The notes beneath the pieces were generated by a model, which saw only the letters and a program-made list of their open reading frames with translations, did not search any database and was not told where the DNA came from. This document shows positions 37,874 through 48,479 of a stretch of 64,000 nt of DNA, in pieces. The stretch is taken from positions 1 through 64,000 of the forward strand of contig JASANG010003964.1 of the NCBI GenBank assembly GCA_030248215.1. Reading direction: 5' to 3'. How positions within the stretch are numbered: position 1 is the stretch's first letter; each line of letters starts with the position of its first letter. Position numbers and translations under genes: made by a program. This stretch comes from Enoplolaimus lenunculus (Eukaryota; Nematoda; Enoplea; Enoplida; Thoracostomopsidae).

Positions 37874-39340
37874 ATGTCCCATAAATTCAACCTCGTATTA
37901 GCGGCTCCCATAATAACTCCAGCCGCAAACCAGTGTGTTAACAACTACCGCAAAGATTGTGTGACTCCTGTTGGAAGCGAGTTCACCACGCTATACACTA
38001 TGCTCGAACCGCTGAATTTCACAATTAACATAACAAAGATTCATTATCGATTTTCAAAATTGAATCTTACATCAATTTTTCGTCTGATACAAAACAACGA
38101 TAGCTACGACATGTTAGCTGTCGCATTCAACTGGAAATTCCTATCTGCACTTCCCAATTTCTATCATCGTTTTAGCTGCAACGTTGCCCTGACCATCAAA
38201 GCTGTTGCTGTCACGTTTCCGCCGCCACGACCTGAATTACTTGCCCTGCAGCTTGCAACTCCACAAATTGTACTGATTTGCATATTCACTACTGTGGCGT
38301 TGAAACTTATGGTGAATTTCGTGCTCGCTTCGAAAATTAAAACTTCCATGCATATGTCTAAACAACTAACAGGGTTCAGAATTTTAGCCACCGTGCACAT
38401 GATGTGGAATATTTTACTATTTGGAACTGTTGGAAAATTAATTACGGTCGCAATAACTACAGGCCGCTACCGCTGCGACATACCATTTAAAACTTCTGAA
38501 GGCTTAAGAACGTGCTTAGAACAAATTCAATGCGCTTTGATATACGATAGTGAAGAAATGTTTGACGAAAGTATACTAGAATTTGTCCGACAGTTAGCGT
38601 TCAAAGGCCGATATAACTGGACTTGGCCAGAGTTGCAAACGCAAATTTTAAACCAAAAAATCTTGATTAAAAGTTTGAAGACCACAAACGTTGATGAACT
38701 GCTCAGCACTGTTCGCAATCAATTTTCTCACGTTCCATTTCCGCTGATTATTAAGTATCAGTATAATTTGTTACGGTTTAGAGAATGGTTTCTAAATCGC
38801 ACGCTGATAACGGTCAAGCTACCTCATCTAGTGGACGATTTAGCCTTTTGTTACAAAAGACAACTTGCAAAAGTAGTTAAAGAATTGCTCGCAATAACAC
38901 TTAGCTCCGGTGACGCAAACTATCTGCTAAAAACGGTTGTCAGAGATGAATTTAGGAGAACGCATAATTTTTCACAAGGCCAATTGCTGAATTTACTATT
39001 CAATGAAGGCTCTGACACGGGCGAAACAAACCATCGCTCAACAACTTCCGCTCCGAAGGCAATAGCTCTATCTCAACTAAATTCACTTAGTGGTCTTGGT
39101 ATTCTAATTTCATTTACGTACATTTTCTTGCTTCTGGAAGTTGTTTTTGCTTGGTTTTCAAATCTAAAACGAGATGCCAATAAACCGAACTATCAAATTT
39201 CGACAACACCGAGAATGTCACAATCCCAAATTAACACTCTGTTACAATTACTTGATCAATGCAACAATGAATATGACTTGAAGCTGCTAAAGAACGCTGG
39301 ATGGCAACGACGATCCATTCATAGAACAGGACCAAAATAG
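37874..39340 (+). CDS. Ionotropic glutamate receptor-like orphan membrane protein
   Basis: 488 residues in one open exon. Layout fits a ligand-gated ion channel subunit of the iGluR/SBP3-like kind without an N-terminal amino-terminal domain. An S1-like ligand-binding half covers about residues 5-125. Hydrophobic M1 is about 129-152 and M3 about 170-195. An S2-like half (about 205-400) carries several Cys and NFS/NRT glycosylation sites. M4 is about 403-428 (LSGLGILISFTYIFLLLEVV). The pore loop between M1 and M3 is very short and the canonical SYTANLAAF motif is absent, so channel activity is uncertain. No signal peptide is visible from ATG 37874; a good acceptor just upstream suggests a missing first exon. 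The last eight residues (SIHRTGPK) and the stop read into a MITE end. The likely role is chemosensory or orphan receptor (inference). Confidence 0.72.
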   Translation: MSHKFNLVLAAPIITPAANQCVNNYRKDCVTPVGSEFTTLYTMLEPLNFTINITKIHYRFSKLNLTSIFRLIQNNDSYDMLAVAFNWKFLSALPNFYHRFSCNVALTIKAVAVTFPPPRPELLALQLATPQIVLICIFTTVALKLMVNFVLASKIKTSMHMSKQLTGFRILATVHMMWNILLFGTVGKLITVAITTGRYRCDIPFKTSEGLRTCLEQIQCALIYDSEEMFDESILEFVRQLAFKGRYNWTWPELQTQILNQKILIKSLKTTNVDELLSTVRNQFSHVPFPLIIKYQYNLLRFREWFLNRTLITVKLPHLVDDLAFCYKRQLAKVVKELLAITLSSGDANYLLKTVVRDEFRRTHNFSQGQLLNLLFNEGSDTGETNHRSTTSAPKAIALSQLNSLSGLGILISFTYIFLLLEVVFAWFSNLKRDANKPNYQISTTPRMSQSQINTLLQLLDQCNNEYDLKLLKNAGWQRRSIHRTGPK

Positions 39341-40165
39341 TAGTAGTATAAGCATAGTCATAAGCGTAAGCCTAAGCGTAAGGATGAGCCTATCCCTAAT
39401 GCGAGGTTCACGTTATAATCGGGGCAGCATGGGATACGTTTTGTATCTATTAGACTATTGGGTAACGTTTTGTCTGCTTATAAACCCTGTATGGTATTCA
39501 AAAATTCGTATTTGTCTGCTATTAACATTTGTGCGTCAACTTTTGTTCTTCAACATCATATGGTATTCGAGGCAGTGTCTGCGAGTATAATATGATATAT
39601 TTTCAAATGTCTGCATACTTGAGTTAACATACACAAATTGTCCTGTCCTGTTGAATATCATATAAGTACTAGAATTTTAAATTTGAATTTTGAAGCTGTG
39701 GATCTAAAGCGATTTTGTGTCGGAAACAATTTGCTGGCATGTATATCCATATTTAGTTTTTAAAGCACATTTGTGCCACTGCCGTCCAACTTTTCGTTCA
39801 TTTATTAGTACCCAAAAGTTACACTGGAGCGCTGAATATCATATGAGATTCGTTGAAATTTTGTAATATACGATATTCGCATAAATGTGCCACAGTATCA
39901 CGTGACATACGGTCAAATATACACATTGATATTTGAAAGCGGTGGTTTGTAAAGCTAATGCATATGATATACGAGTTTTGTCTGTTGACGCAATATAAGA
40001 GCCCGCATTTTAACGTTGACGTCGAATCAATATGGGACAAACCGTGTCCCGCCTGCCCCGGTTATAACGTGAACCCCGCATAAGCCTAAGCAAAAAAGAT
40101 AGTTTAAAACAAAAAGTGTGTCTATACGCCCCCCAAAAGAAAAGCGGCCCGCCCCCGCCACACAC
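39312..40165. mobile_element. TTAGGC-type MITE split by a later insertion
   Basis: The left half (39312-39399) has a degenerate CATAGAACAGGACC end and CCTAAGCGTAAGG repeats. The right half resumes at 40081 with TAAGCCTAAGCAAAAAAG. The left end overlaps the last codons of the iGluR-like gene. The right terminus is poorly defined. Confidence 0.75.
39400..40080. mobile_element. PIF/Harbinger-like nonautonomous element (TAA duplication)
   Basis: 681 bp with inverted ends of about 40 bp: TGCGAGGTTCACGTTATAAT at the left and the inverse of TGCGGGGTTCACGTTATAAC at the right. It is flanked by TAA on both sides (39397-39399 and 40081-40083), the 3-bp TWA duplication typical of PIF/Harbinger. No transposase frame is present. 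Confidence 0.8.
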
Positions 40166-40186
40166 GGGGGAGAAAACACTTGGAAA

Positions 40187-40262
40187 GATGGGCAAATGTT
40201 ACTTTAAAGGCCGCCCAATTCTCCCGGGAAAGAAATAAACCAGGAGTACAAACCAAAAAAAG
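40187..40262. mobile_element. End fragment of the GGCCAGTGTTAC-type element
   Basis: AATGTTACTTTAAAGGCCGC and CTCCCGGGA match 36972-37030, including the ACCAGGAGTACA segment. In place of the minisatellite it runs into a purine tract. Confidence 0.65.
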
Positions 40263-40396
40263 AATAAGGGGAGGGGGGGGGGAGGGAGAAAAGAGGGAGG
40301 AAGAGAGGAGGAAGAAGGGAGAGGGGCGGGGGAGCGAGGGAGAGGGGGGGAGGAGGGGAGAGAAGGGAGAAAAGAGACAAATATATATATATATAT
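40263..40396 (+). repeat. Polypurine G/A tract followed by (AT)n
   Basis: About 115 bp almost wholly of A and G (GGGGGAGGGAGAA-type), then AT repeats to about 40396. Apparent Pro/Ser-rich frames on the - strand are artefacts. Confidence 0.9.
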
Positions 40397-40399
40397 AAA

Positions 40400-42412
40400 A
40401 AATATGTACGAAAAAATAAAAATAATCATAGGGACACGGTAGTGTCACTATTATATGTTTCTTCCAAAAGTGTTCACGTCTCTCTTATGTTTCTATCAAA
40501 AGTCTATTATTTCTACTATTCTGTTTTGGTGGTATTTATATACAAACGTATGTCATTCAAGATCATGGCAACCGGTGTTCATGCGCTATATTTAAAGAAA
40601 AAATTGTCGAAGTATTAAACGTAAACGTTTTCATAAGAATCGGAAGCGCAAAGTTTCGCCTTCGTATTTGGATTCAAATCTTGTCGCAAGGTGTTCTACA
40701 GAATCGTAGATTGTAACAATCCAATTTTTTATGTGCTACATAAGTTATCTCAACCATATACGTTAAGCTATTTATTTAACGAAAATACTATTGTTTAGTA
40801 CGTATATATGCGAAACATGTTAAGTGGACAATTACGAAAAACATTAGCTTATATATGATTACAAATTAGTAACATAGCTAGTTTTTTATGTGTATTTTTT
40901 GCCAAGGCGCGTTTTTGAAAACGTAGACGTAACCTCAAGTTGTCGAAAACTGTTTATTTACGAGCTAGAACCTTATGGCTGCAAAGCTTTTCATTCAAAG
41001 TGGTGGTCCCTTAAAGTTTAACATTTTATTATATAAAACATACAAACCTTCTCCAAATTTGTGCAACGAATAACATTAGTAAAGCTTATATTTTGCGAAT
41101 ATGTGAATGATAGAGACTCTTTATAAATCTGTGCGTGTTTTAATAATTTTTTCGGTCATCTCTTGAATCGTTAGCCATGCAAATATGAAAATAGTACCGT
41201 TGAACTCGGCTCGTCGAGATCTGTGTGACGCCGTGGTGGATGCAGGAATTTCAAAAGGATCGGTCGCTCAACGTATAATACTGCAAAAAAAGACGAGAGC
41301 GAAGTCGAACGCTAATTTAATGCTGAATCTTAATGCAAAACCTTTCTCTTGATTCAAGTTGTGGTGGTTCAGGCCGGAGTGGCACCCACTGCATCCGCCA
41401 GTGGTATGAGAGACACTTTTTATTTAATTCGTAGTAGGTGCCTAGATTTTACATTCGCGTGGGTTTTTTTCTAAACCTAGATTTACATTTAAGCTCAAAG
41501 TTTACGCGTAAAGTACAGATATCAGTTTTGATTTACTGCTCGATGTATTATTGGTAGCACCAAGTTGAGCACTGAAATGTCCAAAACTCGGTTTAGAATA
41601 TTTGAAGAAATTTTGACGTGCAAAATTAACACCATTAATTTAATAAGGTTCCCAAAGCAAGCAGTCTCTTTCAAAAACGTGACGCTCGAACACAGCGGGC
41701 TCTCATTATAGTATGAACCGGCCCAGATTTTTCAGGCCCACGCCCGGCCGCCTTAGTTTTTCGTTTTCGAAAAGAAAACAAGAATAAGTTACAAAGCAAA
41801 CCTTATAGTTGCGGATTCGCAGTTTTGACTGGGGATGGAATTGCATTATTAGAATTTCTTGCACAATTAAGAGGAAACGAACAAAAGTGTGTTTCAAGCA
41901 ATTTTCCACGTCCGCATGTTGATGCAAATGCGTATTCAGCATGTTTCACAAAATATTTGTTGCAGCCATATTTTTAAATGCTGCGCATTCCAATTATATA
42001 TTTAACGCAATTCATGTGTGCAATACAAAATTGAAAGTATCGGAATCAGTATTCTTCCAAAATACCGATTACAATACCGATACCGATGTATTGGTTCTAC
42101 ACTACTATGCAGCATAAAATCAGTTTTCACTAGAGCAAGTACTTATCAATTGTATTGATTTTCTATTTGAATTCAAACAATTTATATGAATTAAAATATA
42201 TTAGCATTATAAATTGAGCGAGTTACCTAATAAATAAAAATGAAATTAGGAAAGCGCGACTTTTGTGATTGTGAAAATGTAGTTTTTAATTTTCATGGAA
42301 ATATAGCTTAACAGTTCTAAAACAATTATAACGTGAGTATATATGACTTTAAATTTGAATATTTTCGCACTTAAGGTAAATTTACATCAAATTTCTTCCT
42401 AAAGCTTAGTAA
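40400..42412. other. Intergenic, repeat-derived sequence
   Basis: Contains a fragment of the CTCGTCGAGATCT dispersed repeat (about 41130-41230) and a GGCCGGAGTGGCACC-type end (about 41373). A weak ATG-starting - strand open frame (41942-41799) could be an exon but has no partner. Nothing else recognised. Confidence 0.35.
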
Positions 42413-43601
42413 CTAGAATGAAAAGTGCCCCGATGTGGCCATAGAAAACGATATGTTTCGGGTAGTAAGATTTTTAGTTCAATACCGCTAGTATTACAAT
42501 TTCCATGCATGCGTATAAAGTTTTAAAACTAGATTAATTTGATGCCAATCAGCGTCCTCCCGAAACACGACACAACAATACTATAGAATTAATAAAAGTT
42601 AAATCATTGAGTTTGATTGACTGCGTAACGGAAACATATCCGCAACTTTTTCGGAGAAAAGTCACAATAGATAGTAAAGTGTCCCGACGAGGCTATAGAA
42701 AACGATAACGCATCAAGTTTTGGAGCTGTATAAATTTTGTACCGTACAGTGCCCTCTCCATACTTGGCTAAACGGTACCCAGATTTTAAACTTTTAAAAC
42801 ATTAAAATATTTGAGTGAGTACGTAGCGAAACAATATTTGCAACTTTGCTGACGAAATCTGCGTTGTATTCCAATGACGGCCAATGTAAAGATCAGGGGC
42901 GGAACGTTTTTCTGCGGGACTAGAATAGAATAAGCTTAAGGTTTAGATTAATTTTTTGCTTGGCTTAGGCTTAGGATTATGCTCATTCTTACGCTTAGGT
43001 TTAGGCTTAGGAATATGCTCATGCTAACGCTTATGCTTAGGCTTAGGATTAGGAATATGCTTATAATACTGATCCGCTCCTGTTCTTTACATTGAGCCAA
43101 TTGACGAACAAACACGTTTTTAATATTGGGTCACCAGCATTTTACGCTTAATTTCTACTTATATACTCTTTTTAAAACCCAAAATTTTTCTGCATATATT
43201 CGAAACTTCAGTTTACTAAGTGCAAGAAACTAATGTCACGAGTGTGTACTCAAATTTTTTACATCAACCATAATTCGTCATTTATATTCTAGTATTTATT
43301 TCTTGTTTTAATATTTCGAAACAGTGGATCACATGTCTATTTGGCCGCTGTCAGAGAAAGTTGCGGATATGTTTCCGTTACGCAGTCAATCAAACTCAAT
43401 GATTTAACTTTTATTAATTCTATAGTATTGTTGTGTCGTGTTTCGGGAGGACGCTGATTGGCATCAAATTAATCTAGTTTTAAAACTTTATACGCATGCA
43501 TGGAAATTGTAATACTAGCGGTATTGAACTAAAAATCTTACTACCCGAAACATATCGTTTTCGCCCTTTCTATGGCCACATCGGGGCACTTTTCATTCTA
43601 G
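42413..43601. repeat. Large inverted repeat, arms of about 240 bp
   Basis: Left arm 42413-42649 and right arm 43357-43601 are reverse complements, apart from one 5-bp indel and almost no other change. The spacer holds a diverged tandem copy of the arm start (about 42675-42870) and a complete TTAGGC-type MITE. Arms begin CTAGAATGAAAAGTGCCCCG. Confidence 0.9.
42879..43098. mobile_element. TTAGGC-type MITE in the spacer of the inverted repeat
   Basis: Starts GGCCAATGTAAAGATCAGGG; ends with the inverse of GGCTCAATGTAAAGAACAGG. Interior has CTTAGGCTTAGG repeats. Flanks CCAATGAC and CAATTGAC agree at six of eight bases. Confidence 0.8.
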
Positions 43602-43670
43602 TATAAAAATAAATAAACAAATATAGATATGAAAAGAGAGATAATGTAGTATATTTTCATATGGTTAAAA

Positions 43671-43672
<2 letters not shown>

Positions 43673-43758
<86 letters not shown>

Positions 43759-43775
43759 AAAAAAAAAAAAAAAAA
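43673..43775 (+). repeat. Homopolymer A tract (84 A, CC, 17 A)
   Basis: It lies between the right arm of the inverted repeat and the 3' end of the - strand gene. It may be a retroposed tail or an assembly-length artefact. Confidence 0.95.
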
Positions 43776-43944
43776 CACCCCATTTGGTAAAATTGCAACG
43801 AGAAAAAATTAAGCTGAGTAAGAAATCCTCATATCGATACTTTCATAAATAGAATTTTAAATTACACCTTAATCATCAATAACGCTAACCGTGTGGTATA
43901 TTCATGCAGCTCGTTAAAGATATAATAAACCTCATATAATGTTT

Positions 43945-46900
43945 TTAAACAACACATGTTGCAACCTTCAATCCATTTTCATTGTCAATTTTTTCAAACG
44001 GGCGATAACCTTCTGACGATCGCAAATTATTATGCCAAACCCTGTTGTTCATATCGGTGTCTGGTGTATAACCAGCTGTGTAATTATTCGTAATCACAGA
44101 CCGTCTATGCAGTCTATCATATCGAGACAGGTACAGCGTGGGTCGTAAACCAATCTCATTGCCGTGTGTCAAACCGACTACAGAATAAATGTCCGGTTTA
44201 TACTTGAGGTTGAGGAAAATACCTGTAGCACGAATGTTATAGTCCGTATAAAATACATCATTGATCATGTTTGTAAAATCGCGAGAATGAATCGCTAATG
44301 CATAACCATCGATAGAATGTTTCACACAAATCGCTGGACAACGTTGGAGGGTGCCAAGAAAAAACGCGTGCACAACAACCGCCCAATTGTAGTTGATCTA
44401 AAAAGATTAATTTAGAATGGCGCAGTGCTTGTCGTGCGGCGCTGCAGGTCCAAAATTTTTTATTTACAAATTCGTATGCTGGCAATGTGCAAAATGGCAA
44501 TTTTTCGTGCAGTGCCCTGCGGTAATGACGACGCTCAATATAAAAATTGTCTAAAAGTATAGCTCTGAAAATCGAACTAGTGCATTTTGAAGCTAATTTC
44601 GCAAACTGTTTAATGTTTAGTACTCGGGAATCAAAAGGAGGATGCCGGACAGTCTGTCCGTCGGATTGCACTCAACCGATTTCGATAAACCTTTTTGTTC
44701 GAAAGCTTACCATCCTAAAATGTTAGCCTTGAATTGGGCATCAAAGCCGTGTATTGGCTACAGGTTAATTTGAATAAGTGGTTAAGTCTAAATTAGGACT
44801 TTTTACATTATGTAATTCACTGATTATTAGTGTTATAAGCGATCTGAATTTAGCGTCTATAAGTCTTCAAAACAGATGAATTATACGTAGCTAGATACTA
44901 ACGAATTATTAGCATATTAGTGTAATTGGTTAAACATAAATCTGGACTGTTAAATTATTTCAATGATTATTAGGGTTACAAGCAATTTGATTTCCGTACT
45001 AAAGGGTTTTTGAGGACCGAAAACTGAATAAATCGTTTATAAACAATAAAACAGATAAATGAACAGCTGCCTACTAAAACTGATTTGAAAATTAGCTATC
45101 CCAACCATGGCAATTGAGTTGGGGTACTTATAATTTTTGGCTTTAGAATTTTTGGGCATGAAAAACTTTAAATATAGCGTTAGAAATTGGAACGATTCAG
45201 AATTAGTTAGCTACGCAACAATTTAGCATGTTAGGTATGCGAGCTGCGACAGTAAATCTATTATTTCACACCTACGGTTTTACTGTCTACAATTCAGTGT
45301 TGTATACAATAGTGTATTCGAGCATGTGGAAAGTATATGCGTTTGTGTATTACCAGCCCGAAATGTTTAACTGCGCGGATTAAACAGAAAGTATGTCGAC
45401 CGACCATCGTTTAATACATGTAATTAAACTAGTACTGGTTATAACCAGTAAGTTGTCAGAGCGGAAAAAGTATAGCGTTTAAAATTGGAAAACTATCAAA
45501 ACATTTGGCTACTCAACAATGAATATGTTAGGTATGTGTGCTGTAACAATAAAAAATTTTTTCCAGCGGGTTTACTACACTATTGAGTGCTGTGGAGGTG
45601 AAACATAGAATATTTGAACACGGGGGACGTGAATATTATTCTAATTAAAAAATTTTAACTTTTGCATACGTGTAACATTCAACTCGACGACTGAAAAGGT
45701 ATATATGCCGAAATATACGCTTGTGCTTTAAAAGTCTGCAATGTTTAAGCCAGAGTGGCAACAAAAGTTCGGATTCGGAATCCGCGTACATTTGGGGCTC
45801 TTATTTGGATTCGGTTGTGAAAAAGTTGAACCCAAAAACGAGTCCAACAATGTTCGGCAATATATGTTTTTCATTTTTAAAAATAACAATTATAAATAAC
45901 TTGTTATATTATAAATCAATATTTTTTGTTTAACGTTACAAGTCTAATAACTGAGGTCCCGGACGAGACAATTACGTTTGCGAAAAATGTAGCTTTGTTG
46001 AAATGATAAGTGTTATGAGTTTTGCAGATCAAAGAGCAATGCTCTAATTTTATTATCTTGGTTTTCAGAAACAAATTATTGATATATCGGTAATTTGCAA
46101 AATGCAAGGTTCGCATTCGGATTCGGCAAATTAGCAATGGATTCGGATTCGGTCAAACCGTGAATTAGGTGCCAGCCTGGTTTAAACAGGCCGAGAAAAA
46201 TGTAAGTATATCCCAGCTTCCTTCAATACATGTATTCCACAACTAATGATTATATAAAAGAGGAATTCTTGCAAAACAATCTACAATAATTTTAAGCAGC
46301 ACTAATGTGGTTCATCGATAATTCAAAGCTGGCGTTCAATTAACAACAGTACACCCAGCGTTCAATCAAATTTTCGCAAGCAAGTTTAAAAAAATCCAGC
46401 CATTTTTAAAAAACCGTAACTTCTTACACTGCTAAGAGGTCTTTCGGCGTTAAAATAATGCGACCAGTGCCCACTGAGGCAACCATGTCGGCTGGCTAAA
46501 TCGCACAACAGTTTAAAATAGTCACTTTGCGAAGGTTGTCGTTCATCAGTTGTCAAAAAAACCCGAGAATCATTGAGCGTTTTTCGAAATTCATCAATAA
46601 TACGATCATTACGATCAGCTTCTTCGCGTTGTAGCTGCAATATTTCATAAATGAACAAAAATAACACACTCCCGTTAGTACGCAATGTTATATAGTTCTT
46701 TGCCTTCTTAAACAAAGGACGCAGAGTGAATTTTTAACTAGGTTCATTTTAGAAAGAGTGAATGATGTCCACCTCGCAGAAGAACGTGCAACTGACGCAC
46801 TTTAGTTCATTGCACAAAATCTACCAGCACGCGTTGCATCTTTGCCCGACCTCTTCTCGAATGGGATAGTAACCATTTAAACCACATAGTAAACATAGAG

Positions 46901-48300
46901 GTTAAAAATATAATCGGAGCGACTTTAGCTGAAATTCAAAACATTACTTCATGTATCCCCCTCTGCAGATAGAGGGGCAGGCAAAAAAAGAAACCAGCAT
47001 TGGGTACATTCTTTTGTACACAGAATGTACCCAGTTGCACCAGTGTGGCACCGAATCCACGATTTGACCGAATCCGAATCCAGTGCTAATTTGCCGAATC
47101 CGAATCCTGCATGTTGCAAATTTCAGATATATCTATAATTTTTGTTCCAGAATATCACCCAATGCCAGCCGTGTAACTTTTAACACGTTAATATATTTCG
47201 TCCCGACGGCAGTTCTGAGATTTCTCACCTGAAATAAGAATTATTGATTTTTATTGCAAGGTATTTAAAAATTTTATTGCTTAAAAATGAAAAAACATAT
47301 TGCCGAACTTTGTTGGATTCGGCTTTTGGATTCGGCTTTTGGATTCGGCTTTTCCAAAACCGAATCCGAATCCGAACCTCAAATTTTTGACGAATCCGAA
47401 TCCGAATCTTAACCTTTGTTACTACCCTGAGGTGCACATTCTTGTGAAGATCGTTCACTCCGTAAAAAAGAATATATCAAGCAAACAAGAAGCGAAAACA
47501 TTACACCTACCTTAATTAAGTTTGCTGTTGTTTCAAGAAAGCTGTAAAATCCATCTCTTTGAATTGCAAGAACGTCACTTAGCTTAGCACTAAACTTCCA
47601 TATTTCTTGATAACTTCAGAAAACTTTGTGTAAAATAGCATGAAAGTTGTGTGCATGCTATATAGTTTCAAGCTACTACCTCTATATAGCCTGGATACAA
47701 GTTTTCGATACGTATCCCATAACCCTGCGAATTTAAAGCCCGAGGTTGTTCATCCTGAGAATTTGCACCAAATTCGTGTGTTTGATTAGCAACATCAGTG
47801 ATTGAAGGCCTGAAATTAATGACAAATCACAGGTAAATACGTACTATTGCAAATTCAACATGACAAACAAAGTTTATCAACGTTCGATAATTGATGGTTC
47901 TGGACTGTTACTTTTGTGAGATACTCTGTTAATTAAAAAATTTCAACAGATACTACGTTCAGCGGTTAGCAAATGACGAAAACAGCGGCAGCAGATAATG
48001 GGTTGAACAATTCTATGTATTAACCGTAATAACATTTTGATTGAACTGCACTGTACACAACTATACTCACTTGATACAATAAGTCAGTTGTGTTGGAGCG
48101 TTTTCATAATCCTGCGACACAAGCACAAAATAATCAGCAAACTGACTAGCAGCTATTAGTTGATCGTAAATACACTTTAAGTCGTTTGCATCAGTCATCT
48201 GACCGCAAATAGTCACTCGAAGCCACTGCAAACCAGTGTTACTAGAGGATGTTGGTAATCGTGAGACCTCAACTTCAGTTACACTCTTGGTAGTTGACAT
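43945..48300 (-). CDS. UPF0696 / C11orf68-like (DUF1917) protein with long N-terminal extension, 5 exons
   Basis: Exons on the - strand: 48300-48071 (ATG), 47809-47680, about 47613 or 47594 to 47511, 46634-46428, 44397-43945 (TAA). The first donor is GTGAGT, the third GTAGGT and the fourth GTAAGA. The C-terminal part has the UPF0696 landmarks in order: GCLSGHWSHYF, NYNWAVVVHAFFLGTL, IHSRDFT, LKYKPDIYSVVGLTHGNE and GLRPTLYLSRYD. Family members have an eIF4E-like fold and no settled function. The N-terminal 150 or so residues (ICGQMTDANDLKCIYDQL onward) and a charged helical piece (KLQREEADRNDRIIDEF) are not recognised. The junction of exons 2 and 3 is uncertain: the best-looking acceptor does not match the phase of the best donor. 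An acceptor, TTTGTTTTTAG, sits directly before the ATG. Confidence 0.72.
44630..45250 (-). repeat. Copy of the ~150-bp-unit repeat with GGACGGAC tail
   Basis: On the - strand it repeats the array of 26390-26900 and ends in AAATCGGTTGAGTGC..CCGACGGACAGAC, matching the tail at 26965. It fills part of the last intron of the UPF0696 gene. A related diverged segment continues near 45480. Confidence 0.55.
45751..46179. mobile_element. hAT-type MITE with GGATTCGG repeats
   Basis: Left end CAGAGTGGCAACAAAAG; right end is the inverse of CAGGCTGGCACC. Flanks GTTTAAGC and GTTTAAAC form an 8-bp duplication with one mismatch. Interior carries repeated CGGATTCGG near both ends. Confidence 0.88.
46795..47040. 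repeat. Copy of a dispersed repeat also at 21960-22210
   Basis: Shares the TACCAGCRCGCGT, TTGCCCGACC and GGGTACATTCTTTTGTACA segments, in the same order, with 21960-22210. The hAT element at 47041 is inserted at its right edge. Confidence 0.65.
47041..47429. mobile_element. hAT-type MITE, opposite orientation to the copy at 45751
   Basis: Left end CAGTGTGGCACCGAATCC; right end is the inverse of CAGGGTAGTAACAAAGG. Flanks AGTTGCAC and AGGTGCAC form an 8-bp duplication with one mismatch. Interior has CCGAATCCGAATCC repeats. Confidence 0.88.
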
Positions 48301-48312
48301 CTAAAAACAAAT
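48301..48312 (-). promoter_or_regulatory. 3' splice acceptor abutting the UPF0696 start codon
   Basis: Read on the - strand, TTTGTTTTTAG runs straight into ATG. This is the arrangement seen at spliced-leader acceptor sites in trans-splicing animals. A 5'-UTR intron is the alternative. Confidence 0.5.
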
Positions 48313-48479
48313 TATACAATTACTATATATACGACACGGTTGCTATTGTAATAATTTAGGTAGATGACAGATCATGTATATGATTCATTAACCTCATCAC
48401 GAATGAATACGTACAATTTACTTATGTAATCACAGCTAATACTATGTTGTATCTTTAAATATATAGTTAGTCAACATTG

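Noticed and set aside
40122-40448. Pro/Ser-rich or Glu/Arg/Gly-rich frames
   Set aside because: They arise from the polypurine tract and (AT)n.
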